Positions 5,672 to 12,148 are shown, counted from the stretch's first letter. The stretch is DNA of 32,906 nt from a virus (IMGVR_UViG_3300031673_000294:1-32906); one strand, 5' to 3'. Program-made: numbers and translations. Notes: generated from the sequence alone by a model not told the origin.

Positions 5672-5878
5672 TCATTTCTTCTTTGTCTTCTTTGAATTAC
5701 CATTCTTCTTAAACTCAAGGCCCCAATCAGACCAGTCTGTCCTGATTGAACTGGCCTTGGTGGGCACCAGGGCCTCAAGCCTTGCTTCTAAGGTGTTCAG
5801 ATCCCCGTTAATCTGCTGCCGGATACGGTAGATGCTCTGTTTTAATAGGCTGACTTCTTGAAGTTCACTCTGTCTCAT
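5672..5878 (-). CDS. Small coiled-coil early protein, 68 aa
   Basis: A 68-residue protein with an N-terminal helix likely to form a coiled coil (LQEVSLLKQSIYRIRQQING, then DLNTLEARLEALV) and a lysine-rich C-terminus (FKKNGNSKKTKKK). No ribosome site is obvious, but its ATG overlaps the stop of a 24-codon frame as TAATG, implying reinitiation. It lies between the Cro-like and CII-like genes. Function unknown. Confidence 0.55.
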   Translation of the reverse strand: MRQSELQEVSLLKQSIYRIRQQINGDLNTLEARLEALVPTKASSIRTDWSDWGLEFKKNGNSKKTKKK

Positions 5879-5952
5879 TAGTTAAGACTCACGAACCACC
5901 AGAAAAGGATGGTATCTGAAACACGGTAATTAAAATATGTATAAGCAGGCAT
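5878..5952 (-). CDS. Possible 24-aa leader peptide
   Basis: The frame MPAYTYFNYRVSDTILFWWF (then VSLN) begins 5 nt after the Cro-like stop and ends in a TAATG overlap with the next gene. It is hydrophobic and aromatic. There is no ribosome site of its own, so it would depend on coupling from the Cro-like gene. The tight junctions at both ends are the only support. Confidence 0.3.
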   Translation of the reverse strand: MPAYTYFNYRVSDTILFWWFVSLN

Positions 5953-5957
5953 GGCTA

Positions 5958-6263
5958 TTACTCTGGAAAAAGCTCTTTAACTTTGAGGCCCAGGCTCTTT
6001 GAAACAAGCTTCATGGCCGTTTTGCTGCGTCTAACACCCGTTATAGCGTGAGAGATGCTTTGCCAGGATATCCCTCCGTTTGATTTTGCAAGTTTTGACA
6101 TTTCAATGTCATTCAGTTGCAAAAGAGACCTGCGGATTAATGGCAAAGAAAAACCGAGGGATTGAAGCATCTCAAAGGCCGCTCGGTTTCTATTTTTATG
6201 GATTTTTAGTTGTATTATCTGAGACAATTTGTTACTTGATAGTCTTGAAAATAAATTCATCAT
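5958..6263 (-). CDS. Cro-like DNA-binding protein
   Basis: A product of about 101 residues. The C-terminal 55 residues (LNDIEMSKLAKSNGGISWQS, then ISHAITGVRRSKTAMKLVSK, then LGLKVKELFPE) form a lambda-repressor-like helix-turn-helix, close in pattern to phage regulators whose last residues read LGL..EELFPE. It is the first gene of the leftward early operon and is divergent from the CI-like repressor, exactly the place of Cro. Starts at 6263 or 6260 both fit AGGA in the leader. It probably binds the CAATATATTG palindromes next to its start. Confidence 0.75.
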   Translation of the reverse strand: MMNLFSRLSSNKLSQIIQLKIHKNRNRAAFEMLQSLGFSLPLIRRSLLQLNDIEMSKLAKSNGGISWQSISHAITGVRRSKTAMKLVSKSLGLKVKELFPE

Positions 6264-6275
6264 CAATCCTATTTA

Positions 6276-6316
6276 CAATATATTGGGGTTTAATATTCTT
6301 AAAGCGCAATATATTG
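6276..6316. promoter_or_regulatory. Twin palindromic operators CAATATATTG in the switch region
   Basis: The perfect 10-bp palindrome CAATATATTG occurs at 6276-6285 and again at 6307-6316, 31 bp (three helical turns) apart, in the gap between the Cro-like and CI-like genes. A rightward promoter is possible: TTTACA (6272-6277), 16 bp, TATTCT (6294-6299), with one operator over the -35 and the other just past the -10. The operators are seen; the regulators are inferred from position. Confidence 0.7.
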
Positions 6317-6396
6317 TGTTTTGTTTAACTCATTGGGGCTATAAATTTATTGTATGAGTATTGATTAATACGTTTTATTGATTGAGTGTGGTTCAT

Positions 6397-6416
6397 TATA
6401 CATATTATGATGTATA
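6397..6416. promoter_or_regulatory. Palindrome near the CI-like start (TATACAT N6 ATGTATA)
   Basis: Seven-base arms TATACAT and ATGTATA are separated by ATTATG, just upstream of the preferred repressor start at 6430. The right arm is part of ATGATGTATAT, which recurs at 6430-6440. The position suits an autoregulatory site or a different operator from the CAATATATTG pair. An in-frame upstream ATG at 6382 would place it within the coding region instead. Confidence 0.4.
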
Positions 6417-6429
6417 TGTCAAGAAAAAA

Positions 6430-6870
6430 ATGATGTATATCGCAAATAAATGTGAAAAAAGTTTAATTGAGCTTGCCAAGTTATTGAATATTCGTATTTT
6501 TCACGGATGGAAAAAAGAGCTTGGGAACAAATTAGGGGTTAATCCTTTATTATTAACAACGTGGATTAGAAGAAATGACATCCCTAAAAAACGCCGTGAT
6601 CAGATCGCCAGGGATGGTATACCGGAAGAAAAATGGTGGACAGAGAATGAGCCATATCCAGAAACATTGGAACATATCATGGCCCTAAGCCCTGAAGAAT
6701 ATCATTTAATAGAAGAGGTGCGGGAGTTTGGCGATAAAACCATAAAGATATTTCAAAAGATTTTCAGAATAACTAAGGCTGACCCTTATCAATTAGGGAA
6801 ATTTGAAGGTTACTTGGACAACATTATTGAGCAATGTATTGAGATAAAAAAAAAGAAATGCCAGCGTTAA
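6430..6870 (+). CDS. CI-like phage repressor lacking a peptidase domain
   Basis: From ATG 6430 the product has 146 residues. Residues 9-60 (LIELAKLLNIRIFHGWKKEL, then GNKLGVNPLLLTTWIRRNDI) match the helix-turn-helix domain of phage CI repressors. The rest (ALSPEEYHLIEEVREFGDKT onward) is helical and likely dimerises. There is no LexA-type Ser/Lys protease domain, so RecA-driven self-cleavage is not expected. It heads the rightward lysogeny block and is divergent from the Cro-like gene. The longer frame from 6382 would include a palindrome in coding sequence. Ribosome site weak at either start. Confidence 0.75.
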   Translation: MMYIANKCEKSLIELAKLLNIRIFHGWKKELGNKLGVNPLLLTTWIRRNDIPKKRRDQIARDGIPEEKWWTENEPYPETLEHIMALSPEEYHLIEEVREFGDKTIKIFQKIFRITKADPYQLGKFEGYLDNIIEQCIEIKKKKCQR

Positions 6871-6896
6871 GGCTGGTCAAAGGATAGGAGGGAATT

Positions 6897-7127
6897 ATGA
6901 AAAAGGATATGCTCTGCACAAATTGCGGTTTACAGGGAAAACCAAAGCTTAAAACAAAAGGGTCAATTCTGATCGAAATAATTTTATGGATCTGTTTTAT
7001 TGTCCCAGGCCTTATTTATTCAATATGGAGACATACGACTCGATATAAAGCCTGTCCTTCTTGTGCCGCACAAAATATGATTCCATTGGACAGCCCAAGG
7101 GCACGCGAGATGCTTGCAAAAAAATAA
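6897..7127 (+). CDS. Zinc-ribbon membrane protein (superinfection-immunity-like)
   Basis: A 76-residue protein with CTNCG near the N-terminus, a central hydrophobic helix (GSILIEIILWICFIVPGLIY), and CPSC in the C-terminal part followed by QNMIPLDSP. Two CxxC pairs flanking a membrane segment is the pattern of a small family seen in prophages and bacteria, related in sequence feel to YqaE/immunity-type membrane proteins. AGGAGGGAATT precedes the ATG. It lies between repressor and integrase, a site for lysogenic conversion genes. Exact role unknown. Confidence 0.65.
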   Translation: MKKDMLCTNCGLQGKPKLKTKGSILIEIILWICFIVPGLIYSIWRHTTRYKACPSCAAQNMIPLDSPRAREMLAKK

Positions 7128-7140
7128 AGAGGAGGGAATT

Positions 7141-7524
7141 ATGAAAAAAGTTACTCTATTTACAGCAATAATATTGACCATGATCTTTCTCATGGGATGC
7201 GCAACTTCCCCTCCGGGAATTGGAAAAGACGCTGGCCCATATCCAGATAATTACAAAGAGCTCGTAATTGGTTACTTAAGGCCCATGTTATATGACCCAT
7301 ATTCCCTTAAAATTGAAAGGCTTGACCCACCAAAACAGATTACTATTAATAGGGCCGGTTGTCTATCGCCTATAAAAGCAGGGGACAGCGTATGGAGCGG
7401 TCATTTTATTTATAACGCAAAGAACAGGCTTGGTGGGTATGTAGGGTTTCAACATAAAGTATATATGATCCAAAACGGAAGATTGATTAAACTTGGTCCA
7501 GCGGGATTACATAAAATAGATTAA
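7141..7524 (+). CDS. Lysogeny-region lipoprotein, 127 aa
   Basis: The start at 7141 has AGGAGGGAATT upstream and gives a classic lipoprotein signal: MKKVTLFTAIILTMIFLMGC, with Cys20 in an LMGC lipobox. The mature part (about 107 residues) contains YPDNYKELVIGYLRPMLYDP and a beta-rich end; similar short domains occur in bacterial lipoproteins of unknown role. It probably sits in the outer or inner membrane facing the periplasm. Beside the repressor, a surface lipoprotein could block superinfection by sibling phages; that is inference from context. Confidence 0.7.
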   Translation: MKKVTLFTAIILTMIFLMGCATSPPGIGKDAGPYPDNYKELVIGYLRPMLYDPYSLKIERLDPPKQITINRAGCLSPIKAGDSVWSGHFIYNAKNRLGGYVGFQHKVYMIQNGRLIKLGPAGLHKID

Positions 7525-7542
7525 CTGGGTCAACACATAAAA

Positions 7543-8589
7543 ATGGCAGTAACTCAACTTAAAGATGGGCGGTGGATTTGTTATTACCGGGTGCCTTGTG
7601 GGGATCCACGCAAGAGCCGTATCAAAAAAGAATATTTCGGTCGGGGTCCAGAGGCCGAGAAAGCGGCCCGAAAACGTCATGATGAATTGGGCCTAAAAAA
7701 AAGACGCCCTGCCCGCGGTTCACGTGGTCCAAAATTTTCAGCATTGGCCTATTCATACGCTGATAACAAAAACTTCTCCCGAAACTCAAAAGACCTTTTA
7801 TCCACCCGCCTAAGAAGTAGCATCCTTCCTCATCTTGGAAACTTTTCAGGCATCCAGATCAAGTTTCAGGACCTTGATAATTATGTCAAAAAAAGACGGC
7901 GGGACCGTGTCAAGGATTCAACCATCTCAAGGGAATTGACAGACATCAAAGCGATCCTTAACTGGAGCGTTGCAAGACAACTGCTTGAATTCAACCCTGT
8001 CCGGGATTACAAAAAACCCGCGGAAAACAACGCCCTTATAATCCCGCCCAACACCGAAGAAATATCAAAGATATTGAAACATGCCAGCCCGCACCTTGTC
8101 AGGGCAATAATGCTTTCCTATTACCTTGGCCTTCGGCCCGGGGCCGTTGAACTTCTGCGGATCACATGGTCGGAAATTTTGTGGGAATCACAGTCCATCT
8201 TGATCAAATCAGCAGACAAAGGCGGCCCAAAAAACCGCCTCGTACCAATCCATGATGATTTCCTTCCCATATTGACAAAATGGCACGCTGAGGACAAGAA
8301 GAGAGGATATCTAATACACTTCCATGGCCAACCCATTAAAAGCATCAAAAAGGCATGGAGAGGAGCTTTGAGGAGGGCAAAAATTAAGAGGCGCTTACGA
8401 CCCTATGACCTGAGACATTGGTTTATCACAAAGGCCCTTGAGGAAGGGGCGGACCTTAAGGCACTTTCTGAGATCGTGGGGTCCCGCCCGGAAACCATCA
8501 TGAAACATTATCAGCATGTCACATCAGAGGTCCACCGCAAAACCGTAGCTAAGATCCCTGGGCTCCCACCTATTTTTGAAAAGAAATAA
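7543..8589 (+). CDS. int: Phage integrase (tyrosine recombinase), attP-linked
   Basis: A 348-residue integrase: arm-type DNA-binding N-terminal domain (1-60, VTQLKDGRWICYYRVPCGDP), core-binding domain (65-160), catalytic domain with R198 (LGLRPGAVELL), K226, R291 (YDLRHWF) and nucleophile Y323 (MKHYQHV). Two positions deviate: Y288 replaces the first His of HxxR, and S314 replaces the His of LGH; both substitutions occur in active phage integrases. It ends 351 bp before the tRNA-Val fragment at 8940 and so most likely recombines that site. Convergent with the late operon. The ribosome site is weak. Confidence 0.9.
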   Translation: MAVTQLKDGRWICYYRVPCGDPRKSRIKKEYFGRGPEAEKAARKRHDELGLKKRRPARGSRGPKFSALAYSYADNKNFSRNSKDLLSTRLRSSILPHLGNFSGIQIKFQDLDNYVKKRRRDRVKDSTISRELTDIKAILNWSVARQLLEFNPVRDYKKPAENNALIIPPNTEEISKILKHASPHLVRAIMLSYYLGLRPGAVELLRITWSEILWESQSILIKSADKGGPKNRLVPIHDDFLPILTKWHAEDKKRGYLIHFHGQPIKSIKKAWRGALRRAKIKRRLRPYDLRHWFITKALEEGADLKALSEIVGSRPETIMKHYQHVTSEVHRKTVAKIPGLPPIFEKK

Positions 8590-8653
8590 AAATGCTTTAA
8601 TTTTTACCTATAGTTTGGTATCTATATTTATTAGCCAAACAAAAGGGGGAAAA

Positions 8654-8836
8654 ATGATGTGGGTTAATATCACTAAGATTGAGCAACATGGCCGGTATGA
8701 AGTCCAAATGAACACAGAAACCAGCAAAATTCGTTACCGAGAAATTTATGGTACCGCCCAAGGTGAATGGAGACAAGGCGACCCGCCGGAGGTTAACAAG
8801 GGTATGAACGCAGACGCCAAAACTACCGGCATCTGA
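8654..8836 (+). CDS. Small protein near attP, 60 aa, unknown
   Basis: From ATG 8654 (GGGGGA upstream) the product begins MMWVNITKIEQHGRYEVQMN and has 60 residues with a beta-rich first half. It is small, downstream of the integrase and just before the P arm, where recombination directionality factors often lie. It lacks a recognisable helix-turn-helix, so an excisionase role is only a possibility. A longer in-frame start at 8576 overlaps the integrase and has no ribosome site. Confidence 0.45.
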   Translation: MMWVNITKIEQHGRYEVQMNTETSKIRYREIYGTAQGEWRQGDPPEVNKGMNADAKTTGI

Positions 8837-8899
8837 ACGAAAATAGGTGCGGGCGCTGGAAAATCAAATATGCTGAAAATATCCCCAAAAAAAGCAAAA

Positions 8900-8920
8900 A
8901 GCCGATTCAAAGAATCGGCT
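8900..8920 (-). terminator. Rho-independent terminator (leftward)
   Basis: A perfect 9-bp stem AGCCGATTC / GAATCGGCT with a 3-nt loop. On the minus strand it is followed by TTTTTGCTTTTTTT. It ends leftward transcripts, that is the phage late operon, and after integration would lie just past the restored tRNA-Val gene, as a tRNA terminator would. Confidence 0.85.
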
Positions 8921-8939
8921 CTAAGTGATTGATTTTACT

Positions 8940-8984
8940 TGGTAGGCACGATGGGATTTGAACCCATGACCCCTACCGTGTCAG
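8940..8984 (-). other. attP core: 3' fragment of tRNA-Val(GAC)
   Basis: Read leftward: anticodon loop CTGACAC (anticodon GAC), stem GGTAG, variable loop, T arm ATGGG-TTCAAAT-CCCAT, acceptor strand CGTGCCT, A and encoded CCA. The matching 5' half is absent: the bases right of 8984 do not form the CTACC anticodon strand or any D arm. This is therefore a fragment rather than a tRNA gene, the usual identity segment carried by a phage that integrates into a tRNA gene and restores its 3' end. Confidence 0.85.
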
Positions 8985-9138
8985 GGGCAAGTGCTGGGTT
9001 TAGAGCCCCATAAAACCTGATTATTTTTTGCGAATTTTGGGGATATTTCGATGTATGTCCAATATATATCCCCAGGGGTCAATTTTGCATTAAAACAGGT
9101 TATATTTCATAGTCGGGTTTGTCAAGGATTCGTTGAGT

Positions 9139-9654
9139 TTATTTTAAAATGCCATCATATATGACAGAGTATGCCTTCCATCTTATCCATTCATCGGCGA
9201 GGGTGTCCGGGTTGGTCGATGCCCACCATCTATGTCTTGCTACTATCTTCCATAAATAATAGGCTACTACCTCAGAGCACACGCCACGGCCCAGGAAATG
9301 AAGTTTTGCCAATGGCGGGAACAGGTGAAGAAATAGCCTGTAGATAGGATATCCCTCGCCCTCGAACTCCCTCCGTAATGCTTCGATAGCCTTTTCATGC
9401 AGTTCAGGGGTTAGGTTATCATACCTTGCGATTATGATTCGTTGTCCTGTATATGCTTCGAATAGGTTCTGTGTCGAAAGGGTTCCTTTGCCTATTGCCT
9501 CAAGGGTGGTTCCTTCAGGGTCAAGGATCAGACCTGCATGACTATAAATTGAGGCATGATCTTTTGACCAGAACTTTTGAAGGGCATTGATTAGCCTGCT
9601 GATAATTCCCTTCCCCTGGACAGCAAAGAAGTCTCCTGCTTTTAGGTCAATCAT
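9139..9654 (-). CDS. NlpC/P60-like (YiiX-type) cysteine hydrolase
   Basis: A 171-residue protein with the permuted papain-like order: H39 in YSHAGLIL, an acidic E52 in LEAIGKG, and C126 in RGVCSEVVAYYL. YiiX/NlpC-P60-type enzymes hydrolyse peptide or amide bonds in murein or related substrates. It is the last gene of the late operon and overlaps the lipoprotein gene by ATGA. With an M15 endolysin upstream, it may be a second cell-wall enzyme or an amidase acting on lipid-linked or murein peptides. No signal peptide. Fold call fairly sure, substrate unknown. Confidence 0.75.
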   Translation of the reverse strand: MIDLKAGDFFAVQGKGIISRLINALQKFWSKDHASIYSHAGLILDPEGTTLEAIGKGTLSTQNLFEAYTGQRIIIARYDNLTPELHEKAIEALRREFEGEGYPIYRLFLHLFPPLAKLHFLGRGVCSEVVAYYLWKIVARHRWWASTNPDTLADEWIRWKAYSVIYDGILK

Positions 9655-9881
9655 TTCTGTCTATTCCTCAATTTTTCCTGAAGGCGTCCCAAATCCTGAA
9701 CAAACCCGTCAAACTCAGGGTCTTTGTCTGCGGTTTCAATCAGTACGCTAATATTGTGCTCGCTGATGTTTAATGGAGGGGGGCAATTACTTGCCCTTCC
9801 CCCGCAGGCGGTCAATAAGAGTAGGCCTGTCAACATCGCCAGCAGCATCAATCTCTTGATCTTTTTTAAGGGTTTCAACAT
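9651..9881 (-). CDS. Outer-membrane spanin-like lipoprotein (Rz1-like)
   Basis: From ATG 9881 the product has 76 residues: MLKPLKKIKRLMLLAMLTGL then LLLTACGG, a lipoprotein signal with Cys in TACGG. The mature part starts with a proline-rich CPPPLN segment, typical of Rz1-type o-spanins, followed by helical sequence. It overlaps the 69-aa gene by 95 bp in another frame, the known nested Rz/Rz1 arrangement. Together these would bridge inner and outer membrane in the last lysis step of a Gram-negative host. A longer TTG start is possible. Confidence 0.7.
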   Translation of the reverse strand: MLKPLKKIKRLMLLAMLTGLLLLTACGGRASNCPPPLNISEHNISVLIETADKDPEFDGFVQDLGRLQEKLRNRQK

Positions 9882-9996
9882 CGGCCTCTGCGCTCTTCCT
9901 TTTTTCAAGTTCCTTGCCGAGGGTTATATAGACAAGCCTGTCCATGATTTTTATGAGCAGGCTTGCTATTGTACTCCCTATTGTCGTCCAGGTCAT
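9787..9996 (-). CDS. Possible inner-membrane spanin subunit (Rz-like), 69 aa
   Basis: A 69-residue protein with a hydrophobic N-terminal helix (TTIGSTIASLLIKIMDRLVY) then a charged helical segment (GKELEKRKSAEADVETLKKD) ending DRPTLIDRLRGKGK. Short phage proteins with this end pattern sit beside holins and behave as i-spanin candidates, but the membrane segment holds Lys and Asp and is imperfect. Its ATG overlaps the holin stop (ATGA) and its 3' part overlaps the lipoprotein gene out of frame. Confidence 0.55.
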   Translation of the reverse strand: MTWTTIGSTIASLLIKIMDRLVYITLGKELEKRKSAEADVETLKKDQEIDAAGDVDRPTLIDRLRGKGK

Positions 9997-10175
9997 TTTT
10001 TCGCATCCTCTTTTTTATCAGGAAAGAATGCTCCAATAAGGCCCGCAATCGCCAAACCTGCGGGGGCAATCGCTGCAAGTTGATCAGGGTTAAGCCCGCA
10101 TCCAATGGATGTTAGGATTAATGTGATCCCTGTCCACGTGCTGTTTTCTTTAAAACGATTAAATAGGTATTTCAT
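9993..10175 (-). CDS. Holin-like protein, 60 aa, two transmembrane segments
   Basis: A 60-residue protein: basic N-terminus (MKYLFNRFKENSTW), first hydrophobic helix (TGITLILTSIGCGLNP), second (LAAIAPAGLAIAGLIGAFFP), charged C-terminus (DKKEDAKK). This is the class II holin pattern, forming inner-membrane holes that release the endolysin. GGAGAATGG lies a few nt upstream. Its genes on both sides are lysis proteins. Alternative membrane roles in the same block are possible. Confidence 0.75.
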   Translation of the reverse strand: MKYLFNRFKENSTWTGITLILTSIGCGLNPDQLAAIAPAGLAIAGLIGAFFPDKKEDAKK

Positions 10176-10204
10176 TTTCCATTCTCCTTGTCTTAAATTG
10201 TTAT

Positions 10205-10711
10205 TTAGTATGTGACCTCTGAATTATTAGGCTGCCAGTTCATATCATTCATGTCGCCATTATTGATCAGGCCGTCACCGCCGATCGTGCTTGTTGTGTT
10301 ACCATCACCAATGGTTACGATTCCGCTTGTGTCATCAATGCTTGTCGTAGTTGTTGTGGTCGTGGTTGTGGTAGTACTACCTGCATTTTCAAACATATCA
10401 GATACGGCTTCAGCGACAAAGTAGATGCCGAGGACTGATCCAATGGTATTGACCGCTGAAATGATCGGAGCTACCCATTCACTTTTTCTGACCTGCTCAA
10501 TCTTGACAGTATCTTTCGGCATGTTCACGACAAGCGTGATAGGTTTCCCCCCGCTATCTGTGAATGATATGTTCACCATTGGCTTTTCATTGGCCTGGAG
10601 CCTAGCAACCTCGGTTTGTGCCGCCACATATTCGCCGTAGTGCTTACTGGCTGTGCAACCGCTGATTGCTATGAAAAACAATAGTGCTGTTATTAGTGCT
10701 GTTTTTTTCAT
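10205..10711 (-). CDS. Lysis-block lipoprotein with poly-Thr linker
   Basis: A 168-residue lipoprotein (MKKTALITALLFFIAISGCT, Cys19 in an ISGC lipobox). A helical part follows (YVAAQTEVARLQANEKPMVN), then a hydrophobic segment (APIISAVNTIGSVLGIYFVA, about residues 81-101), 11 consecutive threonines (113-123), and an Asn/Gly-rich tail with IGDGNTTSTIGGDG repeats. Similar lipoproteins accompany phage lysis genes. A lipid anchor plus a downstream membrane segment recalls unimolecular spanins, but the long tail after it is atypical. Role uncertain. Confidence 0.65.
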   Translation of the reverse strand: MKKTALITALLFFIAISGCTASKHYGEYVAAQTEVARLQANEKPMVNISFTDSGGKPITLVVNMPKDTVKIEQVRKSEWVAPIISAVNTIGSVLGIYFVAEAVSDMFENAGSTTTTTTTTTTTSIDDTSGIVTIGDGNTTSTIGGDGLINNGDMNDMNWQPNNSEVTY

Positions 10712-10728
10712 GGTACACCTCCATATTT

Positions 10729-10845
10729 TTATAGTAACCCTGGAAACTTATAAGACTTATCAAGGCTTCTCTTGGCTGCCACAAAGATCAGGCCAATCAA
10801 GCAGATAAAGACCAGGACCAATAATATATTGAGTATTGTTTCCAT
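10729..10845 (-). CDS. 38-aa single-pass membrane peptide
   Basis: The frame METILNILLVLVFICLIGLI then FVAAKRSLDKSYKFPGLL has one strong transmembrane helix and a basic tail. It starts 1 nt after the endolysin stop with no ribosome site of its own, so it would be translated by coupling. Placement right after the endolysin suggests a holin accessory or antiholin-type peptide, by context only. Confidence 0.5.
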   Translation of the reverse strand: METILNILLVLVFICLIGLIFVAAKRSLDKSYKFPGLL

Positions 10846-10846
10846 A

Positions 10847-11287
10847 TTATTTTAATAAGTAAAGGTACTTACCGCTTTCCCTGCGCCAGATCTGGGTTTT
10901 GTTTTTAGGGCGTATATCTACATGGAATCCTATTGGCAATGTTTTGCCGTTCCACTTCCAATCGTAATAAACCCCTATCCCTGTAAAGCCTTGTTTAAGT
11001 ACTAAATAAAATTGCCACCTTGAGTTTTCCTCTGTGTCAAAATGAAAATCACACGCCTTGCACCCATTGGCCTTTAGATGATAGGAATTATCAGAATGAC
11101 CATGCTTACCATCTATGTCTATGCAACCGCCCACCGCCCAATGGGTGACAATAGGCCAGCCCGTAAATTCCCTTAGCTGTTCGAGTTTCAGGAGTAATAC
11201 TCCGTCAACAAGCTCTCCTGATCCCAGATGTTTGGGGTCGTCGAATTCTTGTGGCCTAAAATGTTTTACATGCTTCCAGTGGATCAT
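10847..11287 (-). CDS. Endolysin, peptidase M15 family
   Basis: A 146-residue peptidase of the M15 (D-Ala-D-Ala carboxypeptidase-like) type that cuts murein peptides. It opens with [11 protein letters not shown], has the conserved [20 protein letters not shown], and shows zinc ligands H70 and D80 ([14 protein letters not shown]) and H122 (GFHVDIRP). There is no signal peptide, so it needs the holin for export. The ATG directly follows the stop of the XhlA-like gene. Family confident. Confidence 0.88.
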   Translation of the reverse strand: MIHWKHVKHFRPQEFDDPKHLGSGELVDGVLLLKLEQLREFTGWPIVTHWAVGGCIDIDGKHGHSDNSYHLKANGCKACDFHFDTEENSRWQFYLVLKQGFTGIGVYYDWKWNGKTLPIGFHVDIRPKNKTQIWRRESGKYLYLLK

Positions 11288-11548
11288 TTAGGCGCCTTTC
11301 TTTATCAACCACACAAAGATTCCCAAAAGAGCCAAACTGATTGAACCCAACCACCACCAGGCCCGACTAATTGATGCTTTATTTAGCGCTGCACGAGTGA
11401 CGAGACCCTCGCCATTGCTCCCCTTTACTATGCTTAGGATCTCTCTGGTTATCACCGTATTTTGCTCTATTTGTTGACCCAACAAAGCAGTGCTTTTATC
11501 AAGATTGGCGAATGTTCTCTGGCACTCTAAATTTACTTCTTTAGTCAT
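11288..11548 (-). CDS. XhlA-like tail-anchored membrane protein
   Basis: An 86-residue protein with an N-terminal helical, probably coiled-coil part (TFANLDKSTALLGQQIEQNT), the phrase GEGLVTRAALNKASISRAWW shared with small phage lysis proteins, and a C-terminal transmembrane helix (WLGSISLALLGIFVWLIKK). This matches haemolysin XhlA-type and pinholin-accessory proteins, which associate with the inner membrane before lysis. It precedes the endolysin directly. Confidence 0.65.
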   Translation of the reverse strand: MTKEVNLECQRTFANLDKSTALLGQQIEQNTVITREILSIVKGSNGEGLVTRAALNKASISRAWWWLGSISLALLGIFVWLIKKGA

Positions 11549-11571
11549 AATAAAACCTGTTGTGGTAGTGG

Positions 11572-11715
11572 TTATTTATTCTTATCTATATCGGCCTGGT
11601 TTGATTTTTTTATCGTCTTTTTGAGTTTCCATAGTTTATTGAGATCAACAATAATTTGACTGATGCAAGCTGCCAGCAAAATATCTATTACAATGAATAG
11701 TACAAAATAGATCAT
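11572..11715 (-). CDS. 47-aa single-pass membrane protein
   Basis: The frame MIYFVLFIVIDILLAACISQ then IIVDLNKLWKLKKTIKK has one transmembrane segment and a basic tail. The ribosome site is weak (GAGAA). It fills the gap between the XhlA-like gene and the fibre-associated genes. Possibly another lysis-related membrane peptide. Support is the hydrophobicity pattern and co-direction only. Confidence 0.45.
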   Translation of the reverse strand: MIYFVLFIVIDILLAACISQIIVDLNKLWKLKKTIKKSNQADIDKNK

Positions 11716-11743
11716 TCATTCTCATTTAATCACTCAAATCCAT

Positions 11744-12133
11744 TTATACTGCCAATATTTCTTCTGCTCTGCCAGGGTCAATCGCCCCTGCCGTTTCAAG
11801 ATTATTGACAAAAGTTATAAGTCTACTGTCCAATAGATTAACCTCTGTGCTAATTTGTAGGCGGTATAAGAATCTCTTGACTAAGGCATTACCAGAAGCT
11901 ATCAAAGTATCCTGTTCTGCTGATGTAAACCTTTCCCAGAAATCTACTGTTGGAATATTTACAACTGTGGGTTCTGGTATCGGCATATCCTCAAACTCTG
12001 TACCTGTCCATCTCTTACCCAAAAGCGAAGAATCATAGGATAATATCTCAATCATCTTAGGGTCGATCACCTCCCCAGCAAGATCGGATACACCAGTGAC
12101 AATATCATCGTCATTTATTTGTGCGTAATACAT
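11744..12133 (-). CDS. Tail-fibre-associated protein, 129 aa
   Basis: The start MYYAQINDDDIVTGVSDLAG and the phrase LLGKRWTGTEFEDM are shared by a common group of small phage proteins encoded beside tail fibres. The second half is helical (FTSAEQDTLIASGNALVKRF). It may be a virion component or a fibre-assembly factor. The function of the group is not established to my knowledge. It is the second gene downstream of the putative fibre gene, with an 84-aa virion-type gene between them. Confidence 0.6.
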   Translation of the reverse strand: MYYAQINDDDIVTGVSDLAGEVIDPKMIEILSYDSSLLGKRWTGTEFEDMPIPEPTVVNIPTVDFWERFTSAEQDTLIASGNALVKRFLYRLQISTEVNLLDSRLITFVNNLETAGAIDPGRAEEILAV

Positions 12134-12148
12134 AATTGTTCTCCTATT

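Larger units (their letters stand above)
8877..9073. other. attP: attP region with arm-type sites
   Basis: The 14-mer AAATATCCCCAAAA at 8877-8890 recurs inverted at 9035-9048, and a shorter ATATCCCC lies at 9066-9073. These copies bracket the tRNA fragment (8940-8984). This is the expected architecture of a phage attachment site: core flanked by integrase arm sites on both sides. The 302-bp gene-free stretch 8837-9138 is thus accounted for. That the integrase binds these motifs is inferred. Confidence 0.75.

Noticed and set aside
8940-9000. A tRNA-Val gene
   Set aside because: Only the part from the anticodon loop to CCA is present; no D arm, 5' acceptor or anticodon 5' strand follows.
10212-10424. 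70-codon plus-strand frame with a poly-Val run
   Set aside because: Antisense shadow of the Thr tract in the lipoprotein gene.
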